From the NCBI RefSeq assembly GCF_021083305.1, contig NZ_JAJFAY010000001.1, positions 1,302,001 through 1,366,000 of the forward strand: a DNA stretch of 64,000 bases, written 5' to 3'. This stretch comes from Haladaptatus sp. DYF46. GTDB lineage: Archaea; Halobacteriota; Halobacteria; Halobacteriales; Haladaptataceae. Position numbers and translations under genes: made by a program. Below are positions 1 to 8,184 of the stretch, piece after piece (the stretch's first letter is position 1; each line of letters starts with the position of its first letter). The notes below the pieces were generated by a model. It did no database searches. It was given only the letters and a program-made list of their open reading frames with translations, and was not told the origin of the DNA.

Positions 1-915
1 GTACAGACGGAGCGCGGCGTTGAACGCGACGGCGTCCGCGAGGTCGTCATCGGCCTCGCCTGACAGGACTTCCTCGGTGATTCGCGCCGAGTCGCCCGGC
101 ACGTCGTCCACGTCGAGGGCGTCGCCGTCGAACGCCATCTCGTGTCGGTCCGTCTCGATTTCCGCGCCGTCCCACTCGACGTACGTCGTGTGTCCCGGTC
201 GAACGTCGTCGTAGCCTTCCAGTCCCTGAAACATGAGGACGCGGTCTATCTCCTGCGTTCGACTCTCCGAGAGCGTGTTGATGACGCGCTCCCCGAACGT
301 CGTGTGGAAGAAGCTCCCGAGGTGAACCGACGCCTCCGCCGGGTTGGCGAGGGTTTCCACGGTGTTGACGAACGTCCGCACGCCGAGGGCGCGCCTGTCG
401 TCTTCGAGGGCGGCCACGGCCGGGTTGAACCGCGCTTGGTCGTAGAAGCCGAAACCCACCTCGTCGGACATCTCGGCGCTCGTTTCGGGGTCGAGGTCGA
501 TGTCCACGCCGAGTTCGGAAAGGACGTGTCGATAGGCACACCCGTCGCTCATGGGCACGCGGTCGCCGCTGTGGACGACGACGGGGGTTCCGGCGGCCGC
601 CGCGACCAGTCCCGAGGCGACGCCGAGGAGTGCCGTCCTCGACTTCCCGTCGTAATTCGCGCCACAGTCCACCGGGTCGCAGTCCGGGGCGACGGAGACG
701 GTTTCCTCGACCATCGCGTCCACGAACCCCGCGAGTTCCTCGGGCGTGTTCCGTTTCCAGCGGTTCGCCACCCAAAAGCCGCCGAGCGCGACGGGGGAGA
801 CGTCGCCGGAGAGGATTTCACCGAAGGCGAACTTGGCCTGCTCGTAGTCCATATCGTCGGCCGACTTCGGCCCCGAACCGACGTGTCCGACGAGGTCCCG
901 GAAGTCGTGCCCCAT
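1..915 (-). CDS. TrpD-like phosphoribosyltransferase-family protein (C-terminus beyond left edge)
   Basis: The reading frame is open from an ATG at 915 to the window edge, giving 305 visible residues with no stop. The protein contains a stretch like DGKSRTALLGVASGLVAAAA followed by GTPVVVHSGDRVP. This is the glycine-rich, phosphoribosyl-pyrophosphate-binding core seen in anthranilate phosphoribosyltransferase (TrpD) and the TrpD2/YbiB group. The N-terminal part (SGDVSPVALGGFWVANRWK) fits the helical TrpD N-domain. The start overlaps the cobA stop by ATGA, so it is the last visible gene of the siroheme operon. No other trp gene is nearby, so a role in tryptophan synthesis is doubtful. TrpD2 proteins bind nucleic acid rather than anthranilate, and the real function here is unknown. 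Family assignment is good; function is inference. Confidence 0.8.
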   Translation of the reverse strand, partial: MGHDFRDLVGHVGSGPKSADDMDYEQAKFAFGEILSGDVSPVALGGFWVANRWKRNTPEELAGFVDAMVEETVSVAPDCDPVDCGANYDGKSRTALLGVASGLVAAAAGTPVVVHSGDRVPMSDGCAYRHVLSELGVDIDLDPETSAEMSDEVGFGFYDQARFNPAVAALEDDRRALGVRTFVNTVETLANPAEASVHLGSFFHTTFGERVINTLSESRTQEIDRVLMFQGLEGYDDVRPGHTTYVEWDGAEIETDRHEMAFDGDALDVDDVPGDSARITEEVLSGEADDDLADAVAFNAALRLY

Positions 916-1742
916 CACTCGACACCTCGCTCCGAGACGACGGCGTCCGCGAACGACGGAACCCCGACGGACGGCGTTCCGTCGAGATACTCCACTACGC
1001 GGTCACGAACGGCCACGACGTCACCGACGACGGTGACGGCGGGCGGTTCGATGCCAACTTCGTCCCGTCGGTCCACGATGGTGTCGAGCGTGCCCGTCAC
1101 GGTGAACTCGTCCTCGCGGGTCGCCCGTTCGACCATCGCGGCGGGGGTGTCCTCCGGGACGCCCGCCGAACACAGCGCGGCCACGTTATCCGGCAGTCGG
1201 CGGACGCCCATCAGAATCACGAGCGTCCCGCCCGCGCGAACCGTCGCGGCGAGTGCGTCCCAGTCGAGGGCGCTTTCGGCCTTCGTCGGGTCCTCGTGGC
1301 CCGTGACAACGGTGACACAGGAGGCGTGTTCGCGGTGCGTGACGGGAATCCCTGCGACGCCCGGCGCGGCCACCGCGCTCGTGATGCCCGGCACGATGTC
1401 GAAGTCGATTCCGGCGGCCGCGAGGTGTTCGGCCTCCTCGCCGCCGCGCCCGAAGACCGTCGGGTCGCCGCCCTTCAGTCGAACCACGTCCTTTCCCTCG
1501 CGGGCCAATCGGACGAGCAGGCGGTTTATCTCCTCCTGCGTCGTCCGCTCGCCGTCCGGGCCGGGGCGTTTGCCGACGTACATTCGCTCCGTCGAATCGG
1601 GACAGGAGTCGACGATTCGGTCGTCCGCTAAATTGTCGTGACAGACGACGTCCGCGTCGTCCAGCAGTTTCCGCGCCTTTACCGTCAGCAGTTCCGGGTC
1701 GCCCGGTCCTGCACCGACTAAATAGACTGTTCCAGTGTACAT
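915..1742 (-). CDS. cobA: Uroporphyrinogen-III C-methyltransferase (SUMT)
   Basis: This 275-residue protein begins MYTGTVYLVGAGPGDPELLT, the hallmark SAM-binding N-terminus of precorrin/uroporphyrinogen methyltransferases. It also has the second and third family motifs, VVRLKGGDPTVFGRGGEE (about residues 85-102) and the PGITSAVAAPG loop (about 119-129). It methylates uroporphyrinogen III at C2 and C7 with SAM, giving precorrin-2 for siroheme or cobalamin. It is a single-domain SUMT without the CysG dehydrogenase/chelatase domain, so a separate chelatase is needed, and that gene lies immediately upstream. The ATG sits two bases after the chelatase stop, and its own stop overlaps the TrpD-like start, so it is mid-operon. 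The facing siroheme reductase explains the demand. Confidence 0.95.
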   Translation of the reverse strand: MYTGTVYLVGAGPGDPELLTVKARKLLDDADVVCHDNLADDRIVDSCPDSTERMYVGKRPGPDGERTTQEEINRLLVRLAREGKDVVRLKGGDPTVFGRGGEEAEHLAAAGIDFDIVPGITSAVAAPGVAGIPVTHREHASCVTVVTGHEDPTKAESALDWDALAATVRAGGTLVILMGVRRLPDNVAALCSAGVPEDTPAAMVERATREDEFTVTGTLDTIVDRRDEVGIEPPAVTVVGDVVAVRDRVVEYLDGTPSVGVPSFADAVVSERGVE

Positions 1743-1744
1743 AC

Positions 1745-3304
1745 TCACGTTTCGCCTCCGCATCGTTTCGCGCTCCGGTACCGCGCTCGGTAGCCCTCGA
1801 GGTCGTTCGCGGCGCTCGTTTCGTTCGGTTCGCCGGTTTCCGTTCCGTTCGATTCGCTCGCCTCTATGTCGCGGAACTCCCGCGCGGCGGCGACGAACAT
1901 CGAACACGGTTCCCGGCACGGAAACGCGCCGTCCCCGCGCGGAACGTCGATTTCGTCGTCGGCCGTCGCGTCCCACTCCCGACGGGCACAGCACTGCTCG
2001 TCGACGCAACACGCTTCGACGGCGTAGTCGAGCGCGTCGCGGTCGAGGTCCCCGACGTCCGCGTAGATGCCCGTCTGCCGGGCCGCCGTCTCCCGGAAGT
2101 GGGTCACGTCGAGTTCCCCGTTCTCCTCCCGATACCAGTTCGCGATAGAGGCCGGGTAGACGAACCCCACCGCTCGCAGGAGGTCGGGTGCGTCGAGGTC
2201 CGACAGCACCCATCCCGACGGGAGCGTGGCCGCCGTCGCCAGCGGTCGGTACTCGCCGTCGTCGGTGAACCGCACGGCGTCCCGCGTCTCCGTCGGGTCA
2301 GCGTGGGAATCGAGGTCTTCGAGGTCCGCGTCGCGGTCGTCGACGTGTCGCAGTTCGTACCGGCGTCCGCGGTCGGTTTCCGTGGCCGCGACGGAGAGTT
2401 GGCCCCACGTTTGCGGCGAGTCCTCTCGTATGCAGGCCAAAAACGCGTCGCGGGCCGCCGCGGCCTCGCTTCGCTCGCCCTTGACGTCACCGCTCGCTCC
2501 GTCCGTGTCTCCGGTCGGCGCTTCATCGGTTTCGACCGCGAGGCAGTCGCGCGCCCGTTCGATGACGACGTCCGCGAGGAGCGGTTCCGTACCGACGGCA
2601 CCCGAGTACCAGACCCGTTTGCCGTCCACCTCGGCGGGGGTGGGGTAGCCCGTTGCCGCGTCGTCGGTCAGTCCCACGTCCTCGGGGATGTCCTCTTGGG
2701 TGTGGTAGCCGTCCGCGATGAACAGCGGGACGACGACGAGTTCGTCGCTCTCGAAGTGGTCCGTCAGGTCGTCGATGTACGGTGCTTGGTCCATGAACAG
2801 CGCCCGCACCTCGTCGAATCGCCCGCCGTCGTCGATGGTGGTCGCGTGGTCGCGGGTCGCCTTCGCGCTCCGCGGATTGCGCTCGGTGCCGTGGCCGACG
2901 ATCGCCAACCCGACACCAGAACCGACGGACGGGTCGCCGGTCACGCGCTCCGCGCGCTGGAGGATGACGTCGGCCATCGACTCGTGCGTCCCGACCGGAT
3001 TGGTGTAATGAACCGTCTTGTCGACGTCGAGGTCCCACCCGTCGGTCAGGCGGAGTTCGCGGGGCAACACCTGTTCGGTAAAATAGCCCTCGCTCGTGAA
3101 CACGGGAACGACGACGACGACGCTCGATTCGACGGTCCGGAGGACGTTTCGGAGCGAGGGGGCTTCCTTCCAGAACGCCTCGCGCACCTCGGCGAAGGCG
3201 TCGCGGGAGCGAATCTCGTCGGCGTGGTCGTACACCGGCCTCGCGGACCCCGAATTCCGGTGTGAGCCATGCCCGACCAGTACGAGCGCCGTCTTCTCGG
3301 TCAT
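1745..3304 (-). CDS. cbiX: Sirohydrochlorin chelatase, CbiX type with C-terminal Fe-S (DR2241-like) domain
   Basis: 519 residues. Two tandem CbiX-like repeats are visible. The first has LVLVGHGSHRNSGS near residue 10 and the second LAIVGHGTERNPRSAK near residue 145. Each carries the histidine that in this family takes part in metal insertion, and each is followed by a VVVVP(V/L)F.(S/A)(E/D)GY strand. The C-terminal half is unrelated to CbiX. It has two cysteine groups, ACCVDEQCCARR and FPCREPCSMF, typical of the DR2241-type [4Fe-4S] extension. The likely reaction is insertion of Fe2+ (or Co2+) into sirohydrochlorin to make siroheme. The ATG at 3304 was chosen because it overlaps the stop of the small upstream gene by ATGA and directly precedes the VGHGSH strand. 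The final CGGET lies just before cobA. Confidence 0.88.
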   Translation of the reverse strand: MTEKTALVLVGHGSHRNSGSARPVYDHADEIRSRDAFAEVREAFWKEAPSLRNVLRTVESSVVVVVPVFTSEGYFTEQVLPRELRLTDGWDLDVDKTVHYTNPVGTHESMADVILQRAERVTGDPSVGSGVGLAIVGHGTERNPRSAKATRDHATTIDDGGRFDEVRALFMDQAPYIDDLTDHFESDELVVVPLFIADGYHTQEDIPEDVGLTDDAATGYPTPAEVDGKRVWYSGAVGTEPLLADVVIERARDCLAVETDEAPTGDTDGASGDVKGERSEAAAARDAFLACIREDSPQTWGQLSVAATETDRGRRYELRHVDDRDADLEDLDSHADPTETRDAVRFTDDGEYRPLATAATLPSGWVLSDLDAPDLLRAVGFVYPASIANWYREENGELDVTHFRETAARQTGIYADVGDLDRDALDYAVEACCVDEQCCARREWDATADDEIDVPRGDGAFPCREPCSMFVAAAREFRDIEASESNGTETGEPNETSAANDLEGYRARYRSAKRCGGET

Positions 3305-3450
3305 TCTTCCAGTTCTTCGTTCTCCTCGTCCCGGTCGTCCGAGAGGTGCTCCCAGATTTCCGTGCATCCCGCACCGTCGGGAACGCCCTGCAGGTGCTCG
3401 TCGTCGCGGGGTTCACTGACTTTCTGTTCGGTGACCGGTTTTTCGCTCAC
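3301..3450 (-). CDS. Small acidic protein at the head of the siroheme operon
   Basis: A 49-residue protein starting at GTG. An in-frame TGA stands three codons upstream, so GTG is the only reasonable start. The stop overlaps the chelatase start by ATGA, which argues strongly that it is translated and coupled. The sequence is very acidic, with one cysteine in PDGAGCTEIWEHLSD and a highly charged tail. I do not recognise a family with certainty, but similar short proteins stand before cbiX-type genes in haloarchaea. It may serve as a partner or stabiliser of the chelatase; that is inference. Confidence 0.6.
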   Translation of the reverse strand: MSEKPVTEQKVSEPRDDEHLQGVPDGAGCTEIWEHLSDDRDEENEELEE

Positions 3451-3779
3451 CGAGCGTCACCCCGCGTCGTGAACTGCTCGTTCCTCGTTTCGGCGACCGA
3501 CCTATCCGTCAATCGGCGCGTAGCTGAATAGCGTATGGTCATCACAACCTCCTATGTCGCGTATCCCCTAAATCACGACTCTACCCGTAATTCCGGCCAC
3601 TGCTGCCAAGTAGCGGCAATAAATGTGGGGTACCTTCAACTGGGGGAATACGTGGATTGTCGGAGTTCAGGCCGCGAGGACGAGCGTACCGGTCGTTCGA
3701 CCCTCCGTGACGCGTCAGGCGATTCGGCGGGGATTGTGACAGCCGATGTATTGAGGGTCCGGTACCGAGGAGATGAAGC
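3451..3779. other. Divergent intergenic region between siroheme operon and reductase side
   Basis: About 330 bases with no convincing gene. It must hold the promoter of the minus-strand siroheme operon and that of the plus-strand gene at 3780. An AT-richer stretch, CAATAAATGTGG, lies near 3617-3628. A purine-rich ribosome-binding-like stretch, GAGGAGATGA, lies just ahead of the ATG at 3780. I see no clean palindrome here. Confidence 0.4.
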
Positions 3780-4106
3780 ATGGTGACTGCGGTTCGGACG
3801 CTGGACGAGGGTGCGTGGGTCAACGTGAACAACACGCGAATCGTCGGCGTGAGCGACATTTGGCGGCTTGCGGACCACGACGTCTGTGACTGTGACGTCG
3901 CGTTGTTCCTCGTGGAAGTGTTCACCGACATCGGCGTCGACGGGCCGTGGGTCGAAGCCCGCGCCGCCGGTCAGTGCATCGCTTGCGGGGAACGGAGCAC
4001 CACCGGATGGCTCCGCATCGGACGACCCGTGCCACGGAGCGACGAATTTCGGACGGTAGACCACGAACAGGTCCACCGTCCGTCGAAGACACGTTTCCGC
4101 GGCTGA
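3780..4106 (+). CDS. Hypothetical protein with CxC and CxxC cysteine pairs
   Basis: 108 residues. I do not recognise the family. The cysteines lie as HDVCDCDVAL (about residues 34-43) and QCIACGE (about 66-72), a spacing that could bind zinc or a small metal cluster. The ATG follows a good purine-rich ribosome-binding sequence (GAGGAG a few bases upstream). It lies between the divergent siroheme operon and the siroheme reductase, with 110 bases to the latter, so it may be expressed with the assimilation genes. Function unknown. Confidence 0.6.
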   Translation: MVTAVRTLDEGAWVNVNNTRIVGVSDIWRLADHDVCDCDVALFLVEVFTDIGVDGPWVEARAAGQCIACGERSTTGWLRIGRPVPRSDEFRTVDHEQVHRPSKTRFRG

Positions 4107-4216
4107 GCGGGAACGGCCGCGTCGGTGGTCGGTGCAAAAATCGCCGGTATTTCTGACCCCCGGCGGACCTTGACGCGGAGGGCGGTTGTTTACGGGTGGG
4201 GTTTGTAGGGTCCCCC

Positions 4217-5995
4217 ATGCCGACCGACGTGGAGAAATGGAAGGACGAGGTCTACGGGGAAGAGATTCGAGACCACATGCGGCGATTCGCCGAGGAAGGG
4301 TGGGAGGCCATTCCGGAGGACGAACACGACGCGTGGTTCGAGCGGTTCAAATGGTGGGGGCTGTATCACCAGCGCGACGGCCAAGAGAGCTACTTCATGA
4401 TGCGAATCGGGCCGCCGAGCGGCGTTCTCGAACCGGGACAACTGCGAGTCATCGGCGAAATCGCCCGCGACTTCGCCACCGGTCCCGCCGCGAATCCGGA
4501 GTTCGGCAACGGCTACGCCGACGTGACGACGCGACAGGCGGTCCAACTGCACTGGATAAACATCGAGGACGTACCGAAGATATGGGACCGCTTGGACGAG
4601 GCGGGCCTCTCCACGAAACAGGCCTGTGGCGACTCGTGGCGAAACATCGTCGGCTGTCCGGTCGCCGGGAAGGACAAACGCGAGTTCGTCGACGCGCTTC
4701 CCGTCGTCAAGGACCTCAACGAGAACTTCAAGGGCAATCCCGAGTACGAGAACCTGCCGCGGAAGTGGAAGGTGTCGGTGACGGGTTGCCGCGAGGGCTG
4801 CGGACAGGGCGACATCAACGACGTGGGCATCGAACCGGCGGAGAAGAACATCGACGGCGAAGCCGTCCGCGGCTTCAACGTCCGCCTCGGCGGCGGACTC
4901 GCTGGCCGCGAACCGCGCTTCGCCCGCGACATCGACGTGTTCGCCGAACCCGACGAAGTGGTGCCGATTCTCGGCGGCCTCTCGGGACTGTTCCGCGACT
5001 ACGGCAACCGCGACAACCGTCGGCGCGCCCGCATCAAGTTCCTCGTGGACGAGTGGGGACCGGAGAAGGTCCGCAAGACGTTGCAGGAGGAGTACGTGGA
5101 CTTCTACCTCAAGACGGCGGGCGAGGACCTGCGCGAGGAGTACTCGTACAACGCGGGCGTCCCGGACGACCACGGCCACGCGGACCACGTGGGCGTCCAC
5201 GAGCAACCGGACGGCAACTACTACGTCGGCCTGAACGTCCTCGTCGGACGCGTCGGTGCGGAGGAGATGATAGAGATGGCGGACATCGCCGAGAAGTACG
5301 GATCCGGCGAAACGCGCCTCACCCAGCGTCAGAACGTCATCCTGATGGACGTGCCGGAAGAGCGCCTCGACGCGATGCTGGACGAACCGCTGTTGGAGCG
5401 CTACAGCCCCGACCCGCATCCCTTCCAGCGCGGGTCCATCGCCTGCACGGGGACGGAGTTCTGTTCGCTCTCCATCGTGGAGACCAAGAACCGCCAAGTG
5501 CGCCTCTCGCGCTGGCTCAAGGAGAACGTCGAGCTTCCGGACGACGTTGAGAACTTCCACATCCACCTCTCGGGCTGCACGGCCTCCTGCGCGCAGCCGC
5601 AGATCGCCGACATCAGCCTCCGCGGCATGAAGACGCGGAAGAACGACGAGACCGTGGAAGCCCTCGACATCGGCGTCGGCGGTGGCCTCGGCAAGGACCC
5701 GAGCTTCGCGACGTGGATTCAAGAGCGCATCGCGGTGGACGAGGTGCCAGGCGCGATTCGGAACCTCGTGGAGGGCTACGCGGCCCGTCGCGAGGACGGC
5801 CAGACGTTCCGCGAGTTCGTGAACACGCTCCACGCGGACGAACTCGAAACGCTGGCCAGTCCCGAGGAGACCAGCTACGAGGACCCGTTCATGCACAACA
5901 CGAAGCAGACGTGGTACCCGTACGCCGAGAACGACGCCCGAGAGGACAGTCCGGCCCCGAACAGCCCGTCCGACGTGGTTTCAGATGACGACTGA
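4217..5995 (+). CDS. Ferredoxin-dependent assimilatory nitrite/sulfite reductase (siroheme, 4Fe-4S)
   Basis: 592 residues, typical for the NirA/Sir family. The protein shows the duplicated ferredoxin-like half domain and siroheme domain. The cluster-binding cysteines are in the C-terminal half as ACTGTEFCSLS and GCTASCAQPQ (C-X5-C and C-X3-C), which hold the [4Fe-4S] cluster bridged to siroheme. The first half has the matching TGCREGCGQGD segment. It performs the six-electron reduction of nitrite to ammonia or sulfite to sulfide, probably taking electrons from ferredoxin. The neighbours cobA and cbiX make its cofactor. The sequence alone does not decide nitrite versus sulfite, and no nitrate reductase gene is in the window. 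The start was taken at MPTDVEKWKDEV rather than seven codons upstream. Confidence 0.9.
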   Translation: MPTDVEKWKDEVYGEEIRDHMRRFAEEGWEAIPEDEHDAWFERFKWWGLYHQRDGQESYFMMRIGPPSGVLEPGQLRVIGEIARDFATGPAANPEFGNGYADVTTRQAVQLHWINIEDVPKIWDRLDEAGLSTKQACGDSWRNIVGCPVAGKDKREFVDALPVVKDLNENFKGNPEYENLPRKWKVSVTGCREGCGQGDINDVGIEPAEKNIDGEAVRGFNVRLGGGLAGREPRFARDIDVFAEPDEVVPILGGLSGLFRDYGNRDNRRRARIKFLVDEWGPEKVRKTLQEEYVDFYLKTAGEDLREEYSYNAGVPDDHGHADHVGVHEQPDGNYYVGLNVLVGRVGAEEMIEMADIAEKYGSGETRLTQRQNVILMDVPEERLDAMLDEPLLERYSPDPHPFQRGSIACTGTEFCSLSIVETKNRQVRLSRWLKENVELPDDVENFHIHLSGCTASCAQPQIADISLRGMKTRKNDETVEALDIGVGGGLGKDPSFATWIQERIAVDEVPGAIRNLVEGYAARREDGQTFREFVNTLHADELETLASPEETSYEDPFMHNTKQTWYPYAENDAREDSPAPNSPSDVVSDDD

Positions 5996-6072
5996 GCGCA
6001 GCGAGGGAGCGTCCGAAGCCGGCGAGTCGCAGCGGCGACGGCGTCCCAGCGCGGTGTCAGGGGACGACTGAG

Positions 6073-6351
6073 ATGGCCGACCGCGTGCTCTCGGTGACGG
6101 CCTACACGACGTTCGACCTGCTGGACGCCGTCGCGGAGGGTCACGGCTGGACGGACGAAGCCATGGCCGTGTTGAACGTCAAGACGCCCCGAAAGAACCC
6201 GGACGAGGTGTTGCTCCAACTCGAACTGGACAACACGTCGCTCGACAACCTCCCCGCTCACGCCGAAACCGTGTCGCTGTCACCCGACGAGGCGCGGAAA
6301 CTCGCGGGCGAACTCGAACGGTACGCACAAAAGGTCGAAGACGAAGGATAG
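6073..6351 (+). CDS. Small conserved haloarchaeal protein (DUF6360-like) next to the siroheme reductase
   Basis: 92 residues, ADRVLSVTAYTTFDLLD at the N-terminus, no cysteines, no signal and no membrane segment. It resembles the haloarchaeal family I know as DUF6360, which tends to follow nitrite/sulfite reductase genes. It lies 77 bases after the reductase stop on the same strand and is probably co-transcribed. Predicted to be a small alpha/beta acidic cytoplasmic protein; function unknown. A role in reductase maturation or regulation is only a guess from position. Confidence 0.7.
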   Translation: MADRVLSVTAYTTFDLLDAVAEGHGWTDEAMAVLNVKTPRKNPDEVLLQLELDNTSLDNLPAHAETVSLSPDEARKLAGELERYAQKVEDEG

Positions 6352-6358
6352 TCGTCCG

Positions 6359-6616
6359 TTACAGGTGACACTGGAACCCGCAGGAGGTGCATCGAAGCGA
6401 GTCGTGGTCGCGGACGATGACGCCGATACCGCACTCCGCACAGGTTCCCTCGTAGGATATCGACCCCGACGGTATGCGCATCATCGTGTCCCGTACCCGC
6501 TCCAGTTCGGCGATCTTTCGGCGTTGATCGTGTATCTGGCGCTCCAACCGAGCGAGCTGCATCAGCTGCCGCTCTCGTTCGTCCCGGCGCGAGCCCCGTG
6601 GTCCCCGAATTTCCAT
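6359..6616 (-). CDS. Small coiled-coil protein with C-terminal zinc ribbon
   Basis: 85 residues. Residues about 10-50 are rich in R, E, Q and L (RQLMQLARLERQIHDQRRK) and should form an amphipathic helix or coiled coil. The C-terminus has two CxxC pairs, CAECGIG and CTSCGFQC, forming a compact zinc ribbon. Such proteins are common in haloarchaea and may bind nucleic acid or protein partners. It converges on the preceding plus-strand gene with only seven bases between stops. An A/T-rich stretch on its own strand (AATAAAAG near 6685) may be its promoter. Confidence 0.72.
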   Translation of the reverse strand: MEIRGPRGSRRDERERQLMQLARLERQIHDQRRKIAELERVRDTMMRIPSGSISYEGTCAECGIGVIVRDHDSLRCTSCGFQCHL

Positions 6617-6781
6617 GTGCCATCCACCACGTGAACGGAGGGTTCCGACACAGATTAACTACCCCGCATGCGAGTAAAGTCTTTTATTACTGTTTCGCAT
6701 ACCACGCGCTCGTCACGTCGGACCGATGTCGCGAGACGGCGCACGTCGAAAAAAGAGTCGTCGTGGATCCGTCTCTCGCTC
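6617..6781 (-). terminator. Intergenic stretch with T-run terminator of the dehydrogenase gene
   Basis: Read on the minus strand, a run of six T (positions 6751-6756) lies about 25 bases after the stop of the formaldehyde dehydrogenase gene. Oligo-T runs are the usual archaeal intrinsic termination signal. The remainder of the gap should contain the promoter for the minus-strand gene that ends at 6359. Confidence 0.45.
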
Positions 6782-7948
6782 TCAGGGTTCGAGCAGCACT
6801 TTCGTCACGCCTTCCTCGCGGTTGTCGAAGCGCTCGTACATCTCGGGTGCCTCTTCGAGTTCGACGCGGTGTGAGACGACGAAACTCGGGTCGGCGCGTC
6901 CCTGGATTATCAGGTCGCGGAGTTGACGGTTGTACTCCTTGACGTTACACTGTCCGGTGCCGACCTTCAGTCCCTTCTCGAAGAACTTCCCGAAGTCGAT
7001 ACCGAGGCGACCCTGTGCGGCCATCTCGTCCGGCGCTCCGGGGTCGGAGGGAACGTACAGACCGGGGACGCCGAGTTGTCCGGTCGCTCGAACGACCTGA
7101 ATGAGTTGGTTGAGGACCACGGCCGGGTTCTCCCGTGCCGGGTCGTAGGCGTCGTCGCCGACGTCGGTGTCGGGGTCCACCGCTTGGTATCCGACCGCGT
7201 CGACGCCCTTGTCCACGCCGCCGCCGTGGATGTCCTTTATCTGCTCGACGGGGTCCGACTCCTCGAAGTTGATCGGCGTCGCGTCACAGTGCTGCTCGGC
7301 GAGTTCGAGTCGGCTATCGACCCTATCGACCACGTAAATCTCGGCCGCGCCCTTGATCTTCGCGCTGTAGGCGGCCATCAGGCCGACGGGACCAGCGCCG
7401 AAGACGGCGACGGACTCGCCGGGTTGGAGGTTCGCGAGTTCCGTCCCGTGCCATCCCGTCGGGAAGATGTCCGCGAGGAGGATGAACGAGTCCTCGTGTT
7501 CCGTCCCTTCCGGGAGTTTGAGGGCGTTGAAGTCCGCGAAGGGCACGCGGAGCTTTTCGGCCTGACCGCCCTTGTACGGCCCCATGGCGACGTACCCGTA
7601 CGCGCCACCGGCGAAGCCGGGGTTCACGTTCAGACAGAACCCGGTATAGCCGTTTTCACAGTTCTTACAGACGCCACAGGCGACGTTGAACGGGAGGACG
7701 ACGCGGTCGCCCTCTTCGAGCGTTGTGACGCCGTCGCCCACTTCTTCGATGACACCCATGTTCTCGTGACCGAAAACGATACCGGGGTCGGCGTCGGTTC
7801 GGCCCTCGTACATGTGGAGGTCCGAGCCGCAGATGGCCGTCGTCGTGATGTCGATGACCACATCGTTCGGGTGTTCGATTTCGGGTTCGTCTACCTCTTC
7901 TACGTCTACGTCGTGCGGTCCTTGGTATACGACCGCGTCCATTGACAT
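6782..7948 (-). CDS. Zinc-dependent glutathione-independent formaldehyde/alcohol dehydrogenase
   Basis: 388 residues, medium-chain dehydrogenase family. Visible features are the catalytic zinc ligands in AICGSDLHMYEGR and FGHENMG, the structural-zinc four-cysteine lobe CGVCKNCENGYTGFC, and the NAD-binding VAVFGAGPVGLMAAYSA. The insertion around PGFAGGAYGYVAMGPY is typical of the glutathione-independent (FdhA-like) group. These enzymes oxidise formaldehyde or short alcohols with NAD+. The start is taken at MSMDAVVYQG, preceded by GGGGTGG on the coding strand. A longer form would add 19 residues without homology. About 110 bases upstream stands a 17-bp tandem repeat that may control it. Confidence 0.88.
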   Translation of the reverse strand: MSMDAVVYQGPHDVDVEEVDEPEIEHPNDVVIDITTTAICGSDLHMYEGRTDADPGIVFGHENMGVIEEVGDGVTTLEEGDRVVLPFNVACGVCKNCENGYTGFCLNVNPGFAGGAYGYVAMGPYKGGQAEKLRVPFADFNALKLPEGTEHEDSFILLADIFPTGWHGTELANLQPGESVAVFGAGPVGLMAAYSAKIKGAAEIYVVDRVDSRLELAEQHCDATPINFEESDPVEQIKDIHGGGVDKGVDAVGYQAVDPDTDVGDDAYDPARENPAVVLNQLIQVVRATGQLGVPGLYVPSDPGAPDEMAAQGRLGIDFGKFFEKGLKVGTGQCNVKEYNRQLRDLIIQGRADPSFVVSHRVELEEAPEMYERFDNREEGVTKVLLEP

Positions 7949-8058
7949 TTCAATCCACCCCAAAGAGGGCACGCCATTCACACGTATGTCGTTATTCGAA
8001 TTCATATGGTAGCTTCGGCCTGAATTGAGCCTCGACAGCGCTCCTTTCCAGTAAATAC

Positions 8059-8109
8059 GTGTCGGACAGTTGATCGTGTCGGACGGTCGATTGTGTCGGA
8101 CGACACGTC
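8059..8109. repeat. Three 17-bp direct repeats upstream of the dehydrogenase gene
   Basis: The 9-mer GTGTCGGAC occurs at 8059, 8076 and 8093, exactly 17 bases apart. The first two full units differ at only three positions (GTGTCGGACAGTTGATC and GTGTCGGACGGTCGATT). The block is about 110 bases upstream of the dehydrogenase ATG (minus strand) and in no gene. Regular spacing near one and a half helical turns suggests a regulator-binding array, though this is inference. Confidence 0.7.
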
Positions 8110-8184
8110 AGCGCGGCGACTGTGATATCTCTGGGCCCCGTCGATCACCGAAAAGCAGCCATCTATACCGCAGTGTCGGTCGGC

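Noticed and set aside
4186..5896. Two long antisense or out-of-frame ORFs (454 and 568 codons) overlapping the nitrite/sulfite reductase gene
   Set aside because: High-GC shadow frames. Arg/Val/Ala composition without domain motifs, while the real frame carries all siroheme and Fe-S motifs.
5996..6072. Similar tails GACGACTGA after the reductase stop and before the next ATG
   Set aside because: Too short and GC-rich to be called a duplication or a regulatory element; likely chance.
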